In this document: one piece after another, positions 1 through 8,175 of the stretch
How positions within the stretch are numbered: position 1 is the first letter of the stretch
Layout of the letters: each line of letters begins with the position of its first letter
Source: Deltaproteobacteria bacterium
Lineage (GTDB): Bacteria; Myxococcota_A; UBA796; SXON01
Reading direction: 5' to 3'
Assembly: GCA_947484175.1 (NCBI GenBank)
Contig: CANKOI010000046.1
Coordinates: forward strand, 1-33,032
DNA: 33,032 nt
Translations under genes and position numbers: made by a program
The notes under the pieces: generated by a model
Seen by the model: only the letters and a program-made list of their open reading frames with translations
Told to the model about the DNA's origin: nothing
The model's database searches: none

Positions 1-783
1 CTTGCCGTCCGCGCTCTCGAACCGTTCGTGAGCGAGCATGCGCGCGAAGTGCTGCATCTCTTCGCGTGACATCGGCGACACGATGCGCTCGAGCATCGCT
101 CGCTCGGTGGCGGGCTGGAAGTGGGCGACGTTGTAGAGGAGGCGGTGTACCTGACCGGGCACCGCTCCTCCGGCCGCGGCGGCGAGCTCGGCGCCGAGCG
201 CGGAGTCGACGTAGAGGAGGCCGGCGCCGCCCGCTGCCATGGCCAGGCGCGCGGTCTGCATCAGCGGCGCGTCCTTACGAAACGTGGCCGGGCTTCCCAC
301 CATCACGATGGAGGAGAGGGTGTCGGCACCGCCGTCTACCGCGTACACCGCGCCCACCATCCCGCCCATGGAGTGGCCGACGTACCCGACGCGGGCGGCG
401 CCGGTAACGCGCCTCACGTGGTCCACCGCTCTCGCCACATCGTGACGGCCGTAGTCGTCGATCGTCCAGCCGCTCAGCTGCCACGCACCGTCGACCGTGA
501 GCGAGGCGTTTCCGTGGCCGCGCAGGTCGAGCAGCCAGGGGTCGAAGCCCTCGTTCACCAGCCACGCGGCAAGGGAGTGGTCGGCATCGAGGTCCCAGAA
601 GCGGTGGTTGCTCGACACGCCGTGAACGAGAAGGACGGGGGCGCCGCGGCCGGGGTGGTGGTGCAGGGCGATGGTGGCGCCGTCGGCCGTGAGCAGGCGC
701 CGGTCGGTGGCCAGCGGGCAGGCCCGGTCGGCCGCGACGGAGCGACCCTCGCACGCAAAGAGGAGCGGGAGCAGGAGCGACAC
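1..783 (-). CDS. Alpha/beta hydrolase lipoprotein (3' end cut by window edge)
   Basis: The reading frame is open from a GTG at 783 to the left edge (261 codons), so the C-terminus lies outside the window. The N-terminus is a very short lipoprotein signal with Cys11 in LFAC, so the protein is probably lipid-anchored in the cell envelope. The hydrolase core follows: an HG oxyanion motif (His54-Gly55, LLVHG), the strand-loop LLDLRGHG, and the nucleophile elbow GHSMGG with Ser138. The family's acid and His should lie near or beyond the edge and cannot be checked. The substrate is unknown; esterase or lipase activity is the usual guess. It is divergent from the TolC-like gene 65 bp away, so the two may share a control region. 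The GTG start is chosen because it is the last start that leaves the lipobox at the N-terminus. Confidence 0.8.
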   Translation of the reverse strand, partial: MSLLLPLLFACEGRSVAADRACPLATDRRLLTADGATIALHHHPGRGAPVLLVHGVSSNHRFWDLDADHSLAAWLVNEGFDPWLLDLRGHGNASLTVDGAWQLSGWTIDDYGRHDVARAVDHVRRVTGAARVGYVGHSMGGMVGAVYAVDGGADTLSSIVMVGSPATFRKDAPLMQTARLAMAAGGAGLLYVDSALGAELAAAAGGAVPGQVHRLLYNVAHFQPATERAMLERIVSPMSREEMQHFARMLAHERFESADGK

Positions 784-848
784 GGCTCTGCCCTAACGCC
801 AGTCGGCGGCCCCCACCAAACGCGGTAGGGGGGCGCGCCGAGGCCCCG

Positions 849-2123
849 ATGCTCTCCATCTTCTTCTCGCTCGCGCATGCCGTTACGCTGGAGGAGGCGT
901 GGTCGTCGGCCGACCGCTCGGGCGTGGACACGCAGCTGGTGCAGGAGCAGTTCAACGCGGCCAGCACGCTCACCGGGGCCGCGTGGTCGCTGGTGTCGCC
1001 GAAGCTCGTTCTGCGCGGCAACTACACGCTCAACGACGAGGAGCTGGTGTTCGACACCTCCGCGCTGGTGCCCGACAACTTCGCGGCGCTTCTCGGCGAA
1101 ACCGACCCTGTCGTGCTCCAGAAAAAGTCCTTCTTCGACGCCAACGCCTCCGTCGTGCAGCCCCTGTTCTCCGGCCAGGCGCTCCCCCTGCTACGCGCCG
1201 CCCATGGCGAGGTGGCCGCGGCTCGGGAGGACCTTCGCGGGCACCGGGGCGCCCTCCGCCTCGGCGTGGCGCGCGCCTACTGGGGCGTGCTGCTGGCGCG
1301 CGAGGGGGTGCAGATCGCCGCCGAAGCGCTCACCAGCGCGCAGAAACACCGCAAGCTCGCGGAGGCCGCCGCCGACGTGGGCCTCGCGCCGCCCACCGCG
1401 AGGCTTCAGGCCCAGATCGCGGAGTCCCGCGCCGAGCGTGAGCTGGCGGGAGCGGAGGAGGGACGGGTCACCGCGGAGCAGGCGTTCGCCCGGCTCACGA
1501 GTCTCCCGTCGGGCGAAGCTGTGCAGCTTCCGGCGGCGCGTCCGCTGCGTTGGGAGAGCGTGGAGGGCGCGATCGAGGAGGCGTCGGGCTCCCGGCCCGC
1601 CGTGCGGGCTGCGTCTACCCGCGTGACCTCCGCCAATGCCCAAGCGCTCGCCCGCACGATGGCGTGGCTCCCCGACCTGACCGGCCGCTTCACCTACGTG
1701 TGGACGGAAAACGTGAGCGCCTTCAACGAACGGAACGAGTTCTGGATGCTCGTGGTGGAGGGAGAGTGGGTGCTCTGGGACGGCGGGTACCGCCTCGCCG
1801 AGCAGGCGAAGGCCGCGGCACAGAAGCGGATGGCCGGCCTAGCCGAGACGCGAGCGAGGGACGAGGCGGAGGCCGAGCTGCGAACGTTGTGGCAGCAGCA
1901 CGCGAAGGCGGAGAAGGCGCTCGGCACGGTGGAGCGGGAGCACGAGCTGGCTCGCGAAAACCTCCGGTTGGCCGACGTCGCTTGGGAGGCGGGCTCGTTG
2001 ACGTTCATCGAGCTGGAGGACGCCCGGCTTGGTGAGAAGGCTGCGCGCCTGGGCGTGATGCAGGAGCGCATGAACGCGCACCTCGCGGCGCTGGGCCTGG
2101 AAGTGGCGGCAGGGGTGTTTTGA
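849..2123 (+). CDS. TolC-family outer membrane efflux protein
   Basis: A 424-residue protein. It has a short signal peptide (residues 1 to about 12, ending AHA), then VTLEEAW, the usual opening of the outer membrane efflux family. Two long helical halves (about residues 15-205 and 215-420) are rich in Ala, Glu and Arg, with the alternating coiled-coil pattern of TolC, and short beta-like stretches lie between them (LVLRGNYTLNDEELVF; LTGRFTYVWTENVSAF). Length and architecture fit a trimeric outer-membrane channel that works with a periplasmic adaptor and an inner-membrane pump. Neither partner is encoded next to it, so it is an orphan TolC here and its exported substrate cannot be inferred. 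It is divergent from the hydrolase lipoprotein. Confidence 0.85.
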   Translation: MLSIFFSLAHAVTLEEAWSSADRSGVDTQLVQEQFNAASTLTGAAWSLVSPKLVLRGNYTLNDEELVFDTSALVPDNFAALLGETDPVVLQKKSFFDANASVVQPLFSGQALPLLRAAHGEVAAAREDLRGHRGALRLGVARAYWGVLLAREGVQIAAEALTSAQKHRKLAEAAADVGLAPPTARLQAQIAESRAERELAGAEEGRVTAEQAFARLTSLPSGEAVQLPAARPLRWESVEGAIEEASGSRPAVRAASTRVTSANAQALARTMAWLPDLTGRFTYVWTENVSAFNERNEFWMLVVEGEWVLWDGGYRLAEQAKAAAQKRMAGLAETRARDEAEAELRTLWQQHAKAEKALGTVEREHELARENLRLADVAWEAGSLTFIELEDARLGEKAARLGVMQERMNAHLAALGLEVAAGVF

Positions 2124-2166
2124 GGGGCCGCCGCTTCATCGGGCGAAATCTCTCACCATCCACAAT

Positions 2167-2200
2167 GCTACCGCCGTTTATTATGATAAACAGCGGTAGC
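2167..2200. promoter_or_regulatory. 34-bp near-perfect palindrome at the start of the DUF4143 ATPase gene
   Basis: Two 17-base half-sites, GCTACCGCCGTTTATTA and TGATAAACAGCGGTAGC, are inverted copies matching at 15 of 17 positions with no spacer. The site ends one base before the ATG at 2202. Its centre contains TATGAT (2182-2187), which could be a -10 hexamer 15 bases before the ATG. It therefore looks like an operator laid over a promoter, or a hairpin masking the start. The AT-rich centre stands out against the GC-rich surroundings. Comparable inverted repeats occur at 28295-28319 and 32864-32896. Confidence 0.7.
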
Positions 2201-2201
2201 G

Positions 2202-3359
2202 ATGTCGCTTACCCGCACCTTAGACGTGGCTGCGCTCCTCCAGCGCAAGTCGTTTTTCCTCTTTGGCGCACGCGCCACCGGCAAGAGCCACCTCATTCGT
2301 GAACAGCTCGCTGGGCGGGCGCTCGTGATCGACCTGCTCCGCGGAGACTTGTCGCTACGCCTCGCGGCCGACCCCACGCTGCTGGGCGCGATGCTCGGCG
2401 ACCGACGCGGGCCCGATGTCTGGGTGGTCATCGACGAAGTGCAGAAACTTCCTTCGCTTCTGGATGAGGTTCACCGACTCATCGAAGAGCGCGGAGTGCG
2501 GTTCCTGCTCACCGGCAGCAGCGCCCGCAAGCTGAAGCGGGGTCAGGCGAACCTGCTCGCTGGCCGCGCGTGGACGGCCGAGCTCCTGCCGCTGACCTGG
2601 CCGGAGCTCCCCGAGTTCGATCTCCCGCGCTTCCTCCGCTACGGCGGCCTGCCGCCCGTGGTGCTCTCCCCCGAGCCGGACGAGGAGCTGCGCGCCTACG
2701 TCGGCACCTACCTGCGCGAGGAAATCCAAGCCGAGGCGCTGATCCGCCGGCTGCCGCAGTTCTCGCGCTTCCTCGCCAGCGCCGCCACGACGAACGGGCA
2801 AATGCTCAACTTCGCGCAGATCGGCAGCGACTGCGGCGTACCGGCCACCACGGTCCGCGAGCACTACCTCTTGCTTGAGGACACGCTGGTCGGCTTTCTT
2901 CAGCCCGCCTGGACCCGCTCGCGCCTGCGGAAAGCGATCTCCACCGCGCGTTTCTGGTTCTTCGATACCGGGGTAGCCCACGCGCTGGCCGGCACGCGCA
3001 CCCTCGAGCGGAACTCCGACCTGTGGGGGCGCAGCTTCGAACACTGGGTGGGCATGGAGCTTCGTGCGTGGCTTTCGTACAGGCGACGAGACGACCCGCT
3101 CACCTACTGGCGCTCGGCGGCCCAGCACGAGGTGGACTTCATTGTGGGCGATCACACGGCGATCGAGGTGAAGTCTACGCGCAGCGTGACGTCACGCGAC
3201 CTGCGCGGGTTGGCAGCCTTGGCGGAGGAGGGCATCGTCCGGCGCCTGTTCCTCGTGTCGGACGATCCGGTTGAAGCGAAACGGGGCCCGATCGTGTGCT
3301 TGCCGTGGCGCACCTTCATCGAGCGCCTGTGGTCGGACGACCTCATCGGTGGCGAGTAG
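2202..3359 (+). CDS. ATP-binding protein, AAA+ P-loop with DUF4143 C-terminal domain
   Basis: A 385-residue protein of the widespread AAA_14/DUF4143 family, whose role is poorly known and is often linked to mobile or toxin-antitoxin-like gene pools. It has a Walker A motif GARATGKS (residues 22-29), a Walker B motif VVIDE (Asp78-Glu79), and a sensor-like LLTGSSARKL. The C-terminal half ends in a PD-(D/E)xK-like fold signature: EVDFIVGD, then AIEVKSTRS. The ATG at 2202 is chosen because it sits directly after the 34-bp palindrome and leaves the usual short N-terminal lead before the P-loop. It has no operon partner on either side. A second member of the family lies at 31690-32862. Confidence 0.88.
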   Translation: MSLTRTLDVAALLQRKSFFLFGARATGKSHLIREQLAGRALVIDLLRGDLSLRLAADPTLLGAMLGDRRGPDVWVVIDEVQKLPSLLDEVHRLIEERGVRFLLTGSSARKLKRGQANLLAGRAWTAELLPLTWPELPEFDLPRFLRYGGLPPVVLSPEPDEELRAYVGTYLREEIQAEALIRRLPQFSRFLASAATTNGQMLNFAQIGSDCGVPATTVREHYLLLEDTLVGFLQPAWTRSRLRKAISTARFWFFDTGVAHALAGTRTLERNSDLWGRSFEHWVGMELRAWLSYRRRDDPLTYWRSAAQHEVDFIVGDHTAIEVKSTRSVTSRDLRGLAALAEEGIVRRLFLVSDDPVEAKRGPIVCLPWRTFIERLWSDDLIGGE

Positions 3360-3372
3360 AACCCCCACGCCT

Positions 3373-3957
3373 TCACCGCCGCCGCCACACCAGCGTGAAG
3401 TTGTTGGCGGGCATGGGCACGCACTCTTCGAGCACGAAGTCCGGCGTGATCACGGCCAGAGCGGCCACGTCGCGCACGCCCCACTCCGGGTTTCGGGCGC
3501 GCAGTGAGGCGTCGAAGGCTTCGTTGCTCGGCGCGTTGTGCACGCCGTCGAAGCTGTACGGGCCGTACGTGAGGAGCGGCGCTCCCGGCGGGAGCAGCCG
3601 AGCGGCGCCGCGGAACAACGCCTCGGCGACCGCCCAAGGCGCGATGTGCACGAGGTTGGCGCCGAAGACGGCGTCGTAGGGGCCCGCGGGCCAGTCGCCG
3701 AGGGCATCGAGGCAGAGCGCGGGGCGAACGTTCGTGAGGCCGCTGTCCTCGCGCCAGGCGTCGATGCTCGCGAGGTGTTCCGGCTCGAGGTCGGAGGGCT
3801 GCCAGTCCACGTGGGGGAGCGCCGCCGCGAAGTACACCGCGTGTTCGCCAGACCCGCTCGCCACCTCCAGCACCCGCCCCGGCGGCAGGCGTGTTCGCAG
3901 CACGCCGAGGAGGGCATCGCGGTTGCGGGCGGTGGCGGGAAACTGGAGGCGAGGCAT
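3373..3957 (-). CDS. DUF938 family SAM-dependent methyltransferase-like protein
   Basis: A 194-residue protein. It opens with FPATARNRDALLGVL and has the class I methyltransferase motif I VLEVASGSGEH (about residues 29-39). Further family marks are QPSDLEPEHLASI (acidic loop), GANLVHIAPW, and a GPYSFDGVH segment. These are the characteristic pieces of DUF938 proteins (usually about 200 residues), whose methyl acceptor is unknown. It is probably cytoplasmic. It converges on the DUF4143 ATPase gene (13 bp between stops) and diverges from the unknown gene at 4024, with 66 bp between the starts. No catalytic residue appears to be missing. Confidence 0.85.
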   Translation of the reverse strand: MPRLQFPATARNRDALLGVLRTRLPPGRVLEVASGSGEHAVYFAAALPHVDWQPSDLEPEHLASIDAWREDSGLTNVRPALCLDALGDWPAGPYDAVFGANLVHIAPWAVAEALFRGAARLLPPGAPLLTYGPYSFDGVHNAPSNEAFDASLRARNPEWGVRDVAALAVITPDFVLEECVPMPANNFTLVWRRR

Positions 3958-4023
3958 GGGGGGATCACAGGACCTCTACCCCCCGTGGTGGCCCTGTGCA
4001 GGTTCTGCGCTTAGCGGGGCGCC

Positions 4024-4713
4024 ATGGAATCGTGGCCCGAGTTCGACGTGGAGCGACTGGAGGCGGCGCTGCTACGTGCCGACCTGCAAGAGCAGCGGCT
4101 GCTCGAGGCCGGCGACCACCCGGGCGTGGTGAATCACCTCGTCCGCTCGGCCTCGGCAGCCTGCTTGGTGAACCGCGAAGGCGATGCGCTCGATTTCGTG
4201 TCCCGCGCCGCGGTACGCACGATGGAGTGGGTTCGGGCGGCTCGCGCGGCCAAGACGAAGCCGTCCAGCTTTGCGGATCTGGCGTTTTCGCGCGGCTGGC
4301 TTGCGGCCGCCATCTGTCCTCCCGCCGACATGGCGGAGCCCGGCGGCCACTTCCTCGCGATGAGCGGCTGGCAGGTCGCCGGCCCCGTGCACAACGCCCG
4401 CATGGTGGCGGCCCTCTTGATTGGCGACGTGCCCGCGGCCGAAGTCTCCATCCAGCGGTGCGACCTGAGTGATTCCGGGCTCGGTGTCCCGCTCAAACGG
4501 TTCATCACCGCGCTGGTCGGCGCCGACGCCGAGGCGATGGGCAAAGCCGCCAACGCCTGGCTCCTCGAGAAGATGGACGCGACGATGACCCACGAGTGGG
4601 GCGCCTACAACGAAGCCCCCATCGAGGTGAGCGGGGCGCTGGCGCTCGCGGAGCGGCTCGGGCGCCCGGTGAAGGTGGTCAGCAATCGGGTGCTCCCCCA
4701 GTTTCGCGCCTAG
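4024..4713 (+). CDS. Protein of unknown function, mostly helical
   Basis: A 229-residue cytoplasmic-looking protein without signal peptide or membrane segment. The sequence is Ala-rich and helical throughout, with Trp/Tyr-containing amphipathic segments (AVRTMEWVRAAR, SRGWLAAAI, NAWLLEKMDATM). The general look resembles Imm49-type helical immunity proteins, but I cannot establish that by eye and no toxin gene is adjacent. Codon use matches its neighbours. Its TAG stop overlaps the TAG of the convergent lectin-like gene in a shared CTAG. The ATG follows a GC-rich leader with only a weak ribosome-binding site. Confidence 0.7.
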   Translation: MESWPEFDVERLEAALLRADLQEQRLLEAGDHPGVVNHLVRSASAACLVNREGDALDFVSRAAVRTMEWVRAARAAKTKPSSFADLAFSRGWLAAAICPPADMAEPGGHFLAMSGWQVAGPVHNARMVAALLIGDVPAAEVSIQRCDLSDSGLGVPLKRFITALVGADAEAMGKAANAWLLEKMDATMTHEWGAYNEAPIEVSGALALAERLGRPVKVVSNRVLPQFRA

Positions 4714-6023
4714 TCGCAGCTGTAGTCGGTGACCGTGAGCTCGTCGATGCGGTGTTCGTTGGTGTCGCCGCCCGTCCCGGCGGTAAATCCGACGTAGGCG
4801 GAGAAGCCGTAGAAGCCGGGAATGTCCTGATCGATGTAGACCGCCCCGTCCACGGCCACCCGCAGGTGGGGCGCGACCACGCTCACCTCGACATAGTGCC
4901 AGCCCGTGTCCTCCATCTCGGGGAGCGCGGCCCACGCTTGGTACCCGTCGACATCGCCATCGAAGGTGAACGCGAGGTGGTCGTCGCCCGTGGGGTCCAC
5001 TCCGCCGTTGTAGTACGTGTCGAGCTCCAAGGACCAGCCGGGAAGGGCGGGGCCGGCGGTACAGTCGGCGCTCCCGCCGTAGCCGATGCCGCAGCCGGAA
5101 CCCCCGAGAAATCCGGTCATCCGGGCGGCATCGAGCGCGGTCAGCGAGAGCCCATCGGCCCCGGTACCGCCCCCGACGTACACGTAGAAGCTGATGTCCA
5201 CGTTGTCCGCATTTACGGGCGTCGACGTTTCGAAGGCCGAACCAACTTGGTTTCCCGCGGCGGGAGTGAGCAGCAAACTGCCGCCTGCGGAGTCCCACGC
5301 CGCGGAGCCTTCGTAGTGCCAAGTCGCCAGCGACAACGCGTCGTAGCTGTTCGCGCCGTCCTGACAAAAACCCACCGTGGCCACCGTAGAGTCGCCGCAA
5401 CTGTCGGTCACGGTGAGGGACACACTTTGCGGTCCCGTCGTCCGCGCACTTGCGGGCCACGCGTAGGTGGTGGTTCCGTCGCGGTCGGGAGGGTCGCCGC
5501 CCAAAACACCGTCCACGCTCGCGGACCACTCCACGAGGAGGTCCTGCGAGTCGTCCTCTTCGTCGGAGGCCGATCCGGTGAGCACCGTGTCGACACCCTC
5601 CGGCACCACTTCATCGGCGTAGGGCGAAGCGATCGTGGCGGTGGGAGGCACGTTGGCCGAGGCCCGCAGGGGCACCTCGAGGCGTGACTCGTCGTCGTTG
5701 GAGTGGATGACCAGCTGCGCCTCGCCGTCACTCCCCTCCAACCCCACCAACGTGCCCTCGCCGGGTTCCAGCGACAGTGGCATCGAGGGCGCTGAGGTGA
5801 TGGACCAGCCATCCCCTTCTACCGTGATCGCCTCGATGCGAAGCGTGCCCTTGCCTTCGTTTTGGAGCAGAACGTCGCGGGAGGCGGGCTCGCACAACCC
5901 GGAGAGCGTGAGGGACGCGGGGTCGGTCACGAGCTTGGGGTGGCCGTCGGACGCCGGCTCTTTTTCGTTGTTGAGGGCGTAATCGGAGCAACCGACGAGC
6001 AGGACGGCGAGCCAAGGGCGCAT
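4710..6023 (-). CDS. Lipoprotein with Ig-like/PKD and L-type lectin-like domains
   Basis: A 437-residue secreted lipoprotein. The signal peptide ends in LLVGC (Cys12). About residues 30-125 form an Ig-like 'choice-of-anchor'-type region (LLQNEGKGTLRIEAI, then LVIHSNDDES). About residues 128-215 are PKD/cadherin-like (NVPPTATIASP, LVEWSASVDG, QSVSLTVTDSCGD). About residues 225-437 look like an L-type lectin beta-sandwich: GADGLSLTAL, LELDTYYNGG, DHLAFTFDGD, WHYVEVSV, LRVAVDGAVY, and a final FYGFSAYVGFTAGTGG. This last domain usually binds sugars or metal. It likely faces the outer surface and adheres to glycans, which is inference from domains. It is convergent with the unknown gene and divergent (50 bp) from the HhH gene. 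Confidence 0.8.
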   Translation of the reverse strand: MRPWLAVLLVGCSDYALNNEKEPASDGHPKLVTDPASLTLSGLCEPASRDVLLQNEGKGTLRIEAITVEGDGWSITSAPSMPLSLEPGEGTLVGLEGSDGEAQLVIHSNDDESRLEVPLRASANVPPTATIASPYADEVVPEGVDTVLTGSASDEEDDSQDLLVEWSASVDGVLGGDPPDRDGTTTYAWPASARTTGPQSVSLTVTDSCGDSTVATVGFCQDGANSYDALSLATWHYEGSAAWDSAGGSLLLTPAAGNQVGSAFETSTPVNADNVDISFYVYVGGGTGADGLSLTALDAARMTGFLGGSGCGIGYGGSADCTAGPALPGWSLELDTYYNGGVDPTGDDHLAFTFDGDVDGYQAWAALPEMEDTGWHYVEVSVVAPHLRVAVDGAVYIDQDIPGFYGFSAYVGFTAGTGGDTNEHRIDELTVTDYSCD

Positions 6024-6073
6024 GGCGCGATCCTACCCTCATGCGGCCTAGACGGTGCGCCGATCTGACTCGC

Positions 6074-6382
6074 ATGGCTTCCGAAACGTCACAAGGCCCT
6101 GATCTGGCGCTCAAATCCCTTCAGAGCCTGCCGGGAGTGGGCCCCTCCATCGCCGGTGACCTCCTCCGCCTCGGCTTCCGCGAGCCTCAGGACCTCCGCG
6201 GCCAGAACGCGGAAGCGATGTTCGAGCGGTTGAAAGCGCTCAGCGGCGTACGGCAGGACCCCATGGTGCTCGACGCCTTCCGCTGTGCCGTTCACTCCGC
6301 CAACGCGGCGGAAAACCACCCGGAGCTGATCAAGCCGTGGGTGTGGGGCCGCCTGCGAACCGACCCGGTCAGCGGGCGCTGA
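6074..6382 (+). CDS. Helix-hairpin-helix protein, Cdd1 ('pathogenicity locus') family
   Basis: A 102-residue protein. The core LQSLPGVGPSIAGDLLRLG is a classic helix-hairpin-helix DNA-binding hairpin (PGVGP). It is followed by the Cdd1-family block with DLRG, MFERL, and DAFRCAVHSAN near the C-terminus. Small proteins of this family are thought to be DNA-associated, but their role is unknown. The ATG at 6074 is preferred to an upstream in-frame ATG at 6041, because the extra 11 residues (MRPRRCADLTR) do not look like the family and would run into the divergent lectin gene's leader. The last 14 bases overlap the 3' end of the convergent RNA methyltransferase gene. Confidence 0.78.
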   Translation: MASETSQGPDLALKSLQSLPGVGPSIAGDLLRLGFREPQDLRGQNAEAMFERLKALSGVRQDPMVLDAFRCAVHSANAAENHPELIKPWVWGRLRTDPVSGR

Positions 6383-7748
6383 CCGTCTTTCGGCGCGGGG
6401 AGCGCCGCTCGGGCGGGCTCGGGTCGGGGCTCACGAGTACGGCGACGGCCTCGGCGAACGGGCTGTTGGGGTCTACGTCCCAGCGCTCCATCCGTTCAAA
6501 CCGCCAGCCGGCTCCCATCCACCGGGCCAGTTCACGCGCCAGGGCCGGAGGGTTGCTGCCTTGGAGGGCCACGCGGCGCGGGTTCAACGATTGCACGGCC
6601 GCTACGACGCGGGCGCCAAGCTCCTTGCGGCCGGTGTCGATCCACACCAGCGGCCGCCTGCCAACGAGGCGGGGAGCCACATCCTCGATGGCCTCCGGCC
6701 AGGAGTGGGCGCCGAACTCGGCCGCCACCCGGTTGGCGGAAGCGTTCTCCACCGCGCGTGCCCGCACCCGGTCGTCACTTTCGAGCCCGTAGGCCCAGCC
6801 GCTCGCCTGCGCCAAGACGAGCGTGCGTGCGCCGATGTGCGCCCCGACATCGAGTACGGCATCGCCCTTCTCGACGCCGAGGAGCCGGGGGGCGGCGGCG
6901 AGCAGGGAAGCGAAGGCGGGCAGGTGCCGCGGGAGGTGCTCTTCGGTGCCCATGCGGATGCGGAGACCGAGCACAGACCAGTCGAGATGGTCGTTGCCGT
7001 ACAGGCGCTGCCAGCCGATGCCGAGCCGGTCGGCCTCGGGGGGGTACTCCGCTACGACCCCGCGCAGCTCCACCAAGGTGGTGGCCAGTGATGCCGCCCA
7101 CGCCGCCGCTGCGGGCGCGAACGCGGGCAGGCGCACCCCCACCAACAGCTCGCCGCCGATTTGCCGCGCTCGCAGCCCGAGCACGGCCCCCTGCGTGGGC
7201 ACGCTGTTCGACCGCAACGAGGCCGCTGCCGCCCCCATGAAGCTGTGGAGGAGCGGCGAAAGCTTCTCGCAGGTGGGGATGGCTACGAGGCCGGTGCCCT
7301 CGCGCCCGCCGACGCCGACTCGCGGCAGGCCTCGATCACTCTCGCCCCACTGTACGCGCACCTCGCTGAGCAGCCCTTCCACGCGGTGCAGCGGGCCGGC
7401 CTTCGCCTGGATGCCCACGTCGTCGAACGCCTGGTTCCACAGCAGTTCGTGTGCTTCGTACTGGCCGCGGACGGTGAGGTGCATCCACGGGCACCCGCCG
7501 CAGGGCCCCCACTTGTCGCAGGTGGGCACAACCCGATCGGGGTGCGGCCTGTCGGCCGGACCAATCGCCCGCGCCCGCACCTGCGCGCCCTGCCTCCCGA
7601 AGATGCGCGCCTTCACGGGCTCGCCGGGAATGCCGCCGAAGATCGCCAACTGCTGCCCGTCGCCCCGAACGTACGCCTCCCCCCGGCTCAACCAGCCCTC
7701 GGGCACGACGATGTGGACGTCCGACTTCATCGGCAGCCGGGCTATCAC
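6369..7748 (-). CDS. TrmA/RlmD-type RNA methyltransferase homologue with altered active site
   Basis: A 459-residue protein with the layout of the RNA (uracil-5-) methyltransferase family. There is an N-terminal TRAM-like domain (about residues 10-65). The four cysteines of the 4Fe-4S cluster are intact (Cys77, Cys83, Cys86 in a CGGC setting, and Cys160). A Rossmann SAM domain carries VLDVGAHIGARTLVLA. The active site is unusual. Where the family has the SCNP motif with the nucleophilic cysteine, this protein has GSNP (Ser398). The DPPR motif reads DTGR (Asp371). The usual FxQ(V)N segment is not recognisable. It may be a non-catalytic RNA-binding relative or act on another target. It lies 24 bp downstream of the cytochrome gene. 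Confidence 0.82.
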   Translation of the reverse strand: MIARLPMKSDVHIVVPEGWLSRGEAYVRGDGQQLAIFGGIPGEPVKARIFGRQGAQVRARAIGPADRPHPDRVVPTCDKWGPCGGCPWMHLTVRGQYEAHELLWNQAFDDVGIQAKAGPLHRVEGLLSEVRVQWGESDRGLPRVGVGGREGTGLVAIPTCEKLSPLLHSFMGAAAASLRSNSVPTQGAVLGLRARQIGGELLVGVRLPAFAPAAAAWAASLATTLVELRGVVAEYPPEADRLGIGWQRLYGNDHLDWSVLGLRIRMGTEEHLPRHLPAFASLLAAAPRLLGVEKGDAVLDVGAHIGARTLVLAQASGWAYGLESDDRVRARAVENASANRVAAEFGAHSWPEAIEDVAPRLVGRRPLVWIDTGRKELGARVVAAVQSLNPRRVALQGSNPPALARELARWMGAGWRFERMERWDVDPNSPFAEAVAVLVSPDPSPPERRSPRRKTVSAR

Positions 7749-7772
7749 GAAAGCGAGGGGCCCTCTCCGCCC

Positions 7773-8078
7773 TCAGCGCAGGTACGCCGCGAGCGCGTCG
7801 ATCTCCCCCGCGAGCTTCGGCAGCGGCTGCATCATGGTGGAGGGGCGCTTGGCCGCGTAGCCGACGGGGTACTCCGCGCGCACCACCCGCGCCTCCAACA
7901 GCTCCCGCGAGGCCCCCTTCACCTCGGGCCCGAGGCTCCCAGGCTTTGCGGGGTCGGCGTTGTGGCAGGAGGTGCAGTTGGCGGCGTAGACCACCCGACC
8001 TCGCTCGGCTTCCGGCGGCAGGGCGGGCGCATCAGCAGAACAGGCCAGAGTCCACGCAGCGAGGAACAATGTTGGCAT
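7773..8078 (-). CDS. Small c-type cytochrome lipoprotein
   Basis: A 101-residue protein. The signal peptide ends in TLAC (Cys13, lipobox), so the heme domain is tethered to the membrane on the periplasmic side. One heme site, CTSCH (Cys35, Cys38, His39), is preceded by GRVVYAANC. A candidate axial Met lies in the PSTMMQPLPKL segment, and the closing helix EIDALAAYLR is typical of class I cytochromes c. It probably passes electrons between a membrane dehydrogenase and an oxidase. The PuuD-type membrane protein is encoded divergently 97 bp away, which suggests the two work together. The RNA methyltransferase gene follows after 24 bp and may be co-transcribed. Confidence 0.88.
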   Translation of the reverse strand: MPTLFLAAWTLACSADAPALPPEAERGRVVYAANCTSCHNADPAKPGSLGPEVKGASRELLEARVVRAEYPVGYAAKRPSTMMQPLPKLAGEIDALAAYLR

Positions 8079-8175
8079 GGCGGTAGCCTAACCGGGGCCT
8101 CGCCCGCCAACCCGGCGCACAGCCGGGGCGCCACCCGCGCCGACGGGATAGCCAAATCCACTTCCCGGATTTCCC

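Noticed and set aside
4024..4713. Assigning the unknown gene as an Imm49 immunity protein
   Set aside because: Only a general helical resemblance is visible and no toxin gene is adjacent, so the gene is left as unknown.
4072..5529. A 485-codon minus-strand open frame
   Set aside because: The sequence is Arg/His/Gly-rich and lies in the wrong frame of the lectin-like gene and antisense to the unknown gene at 4024.
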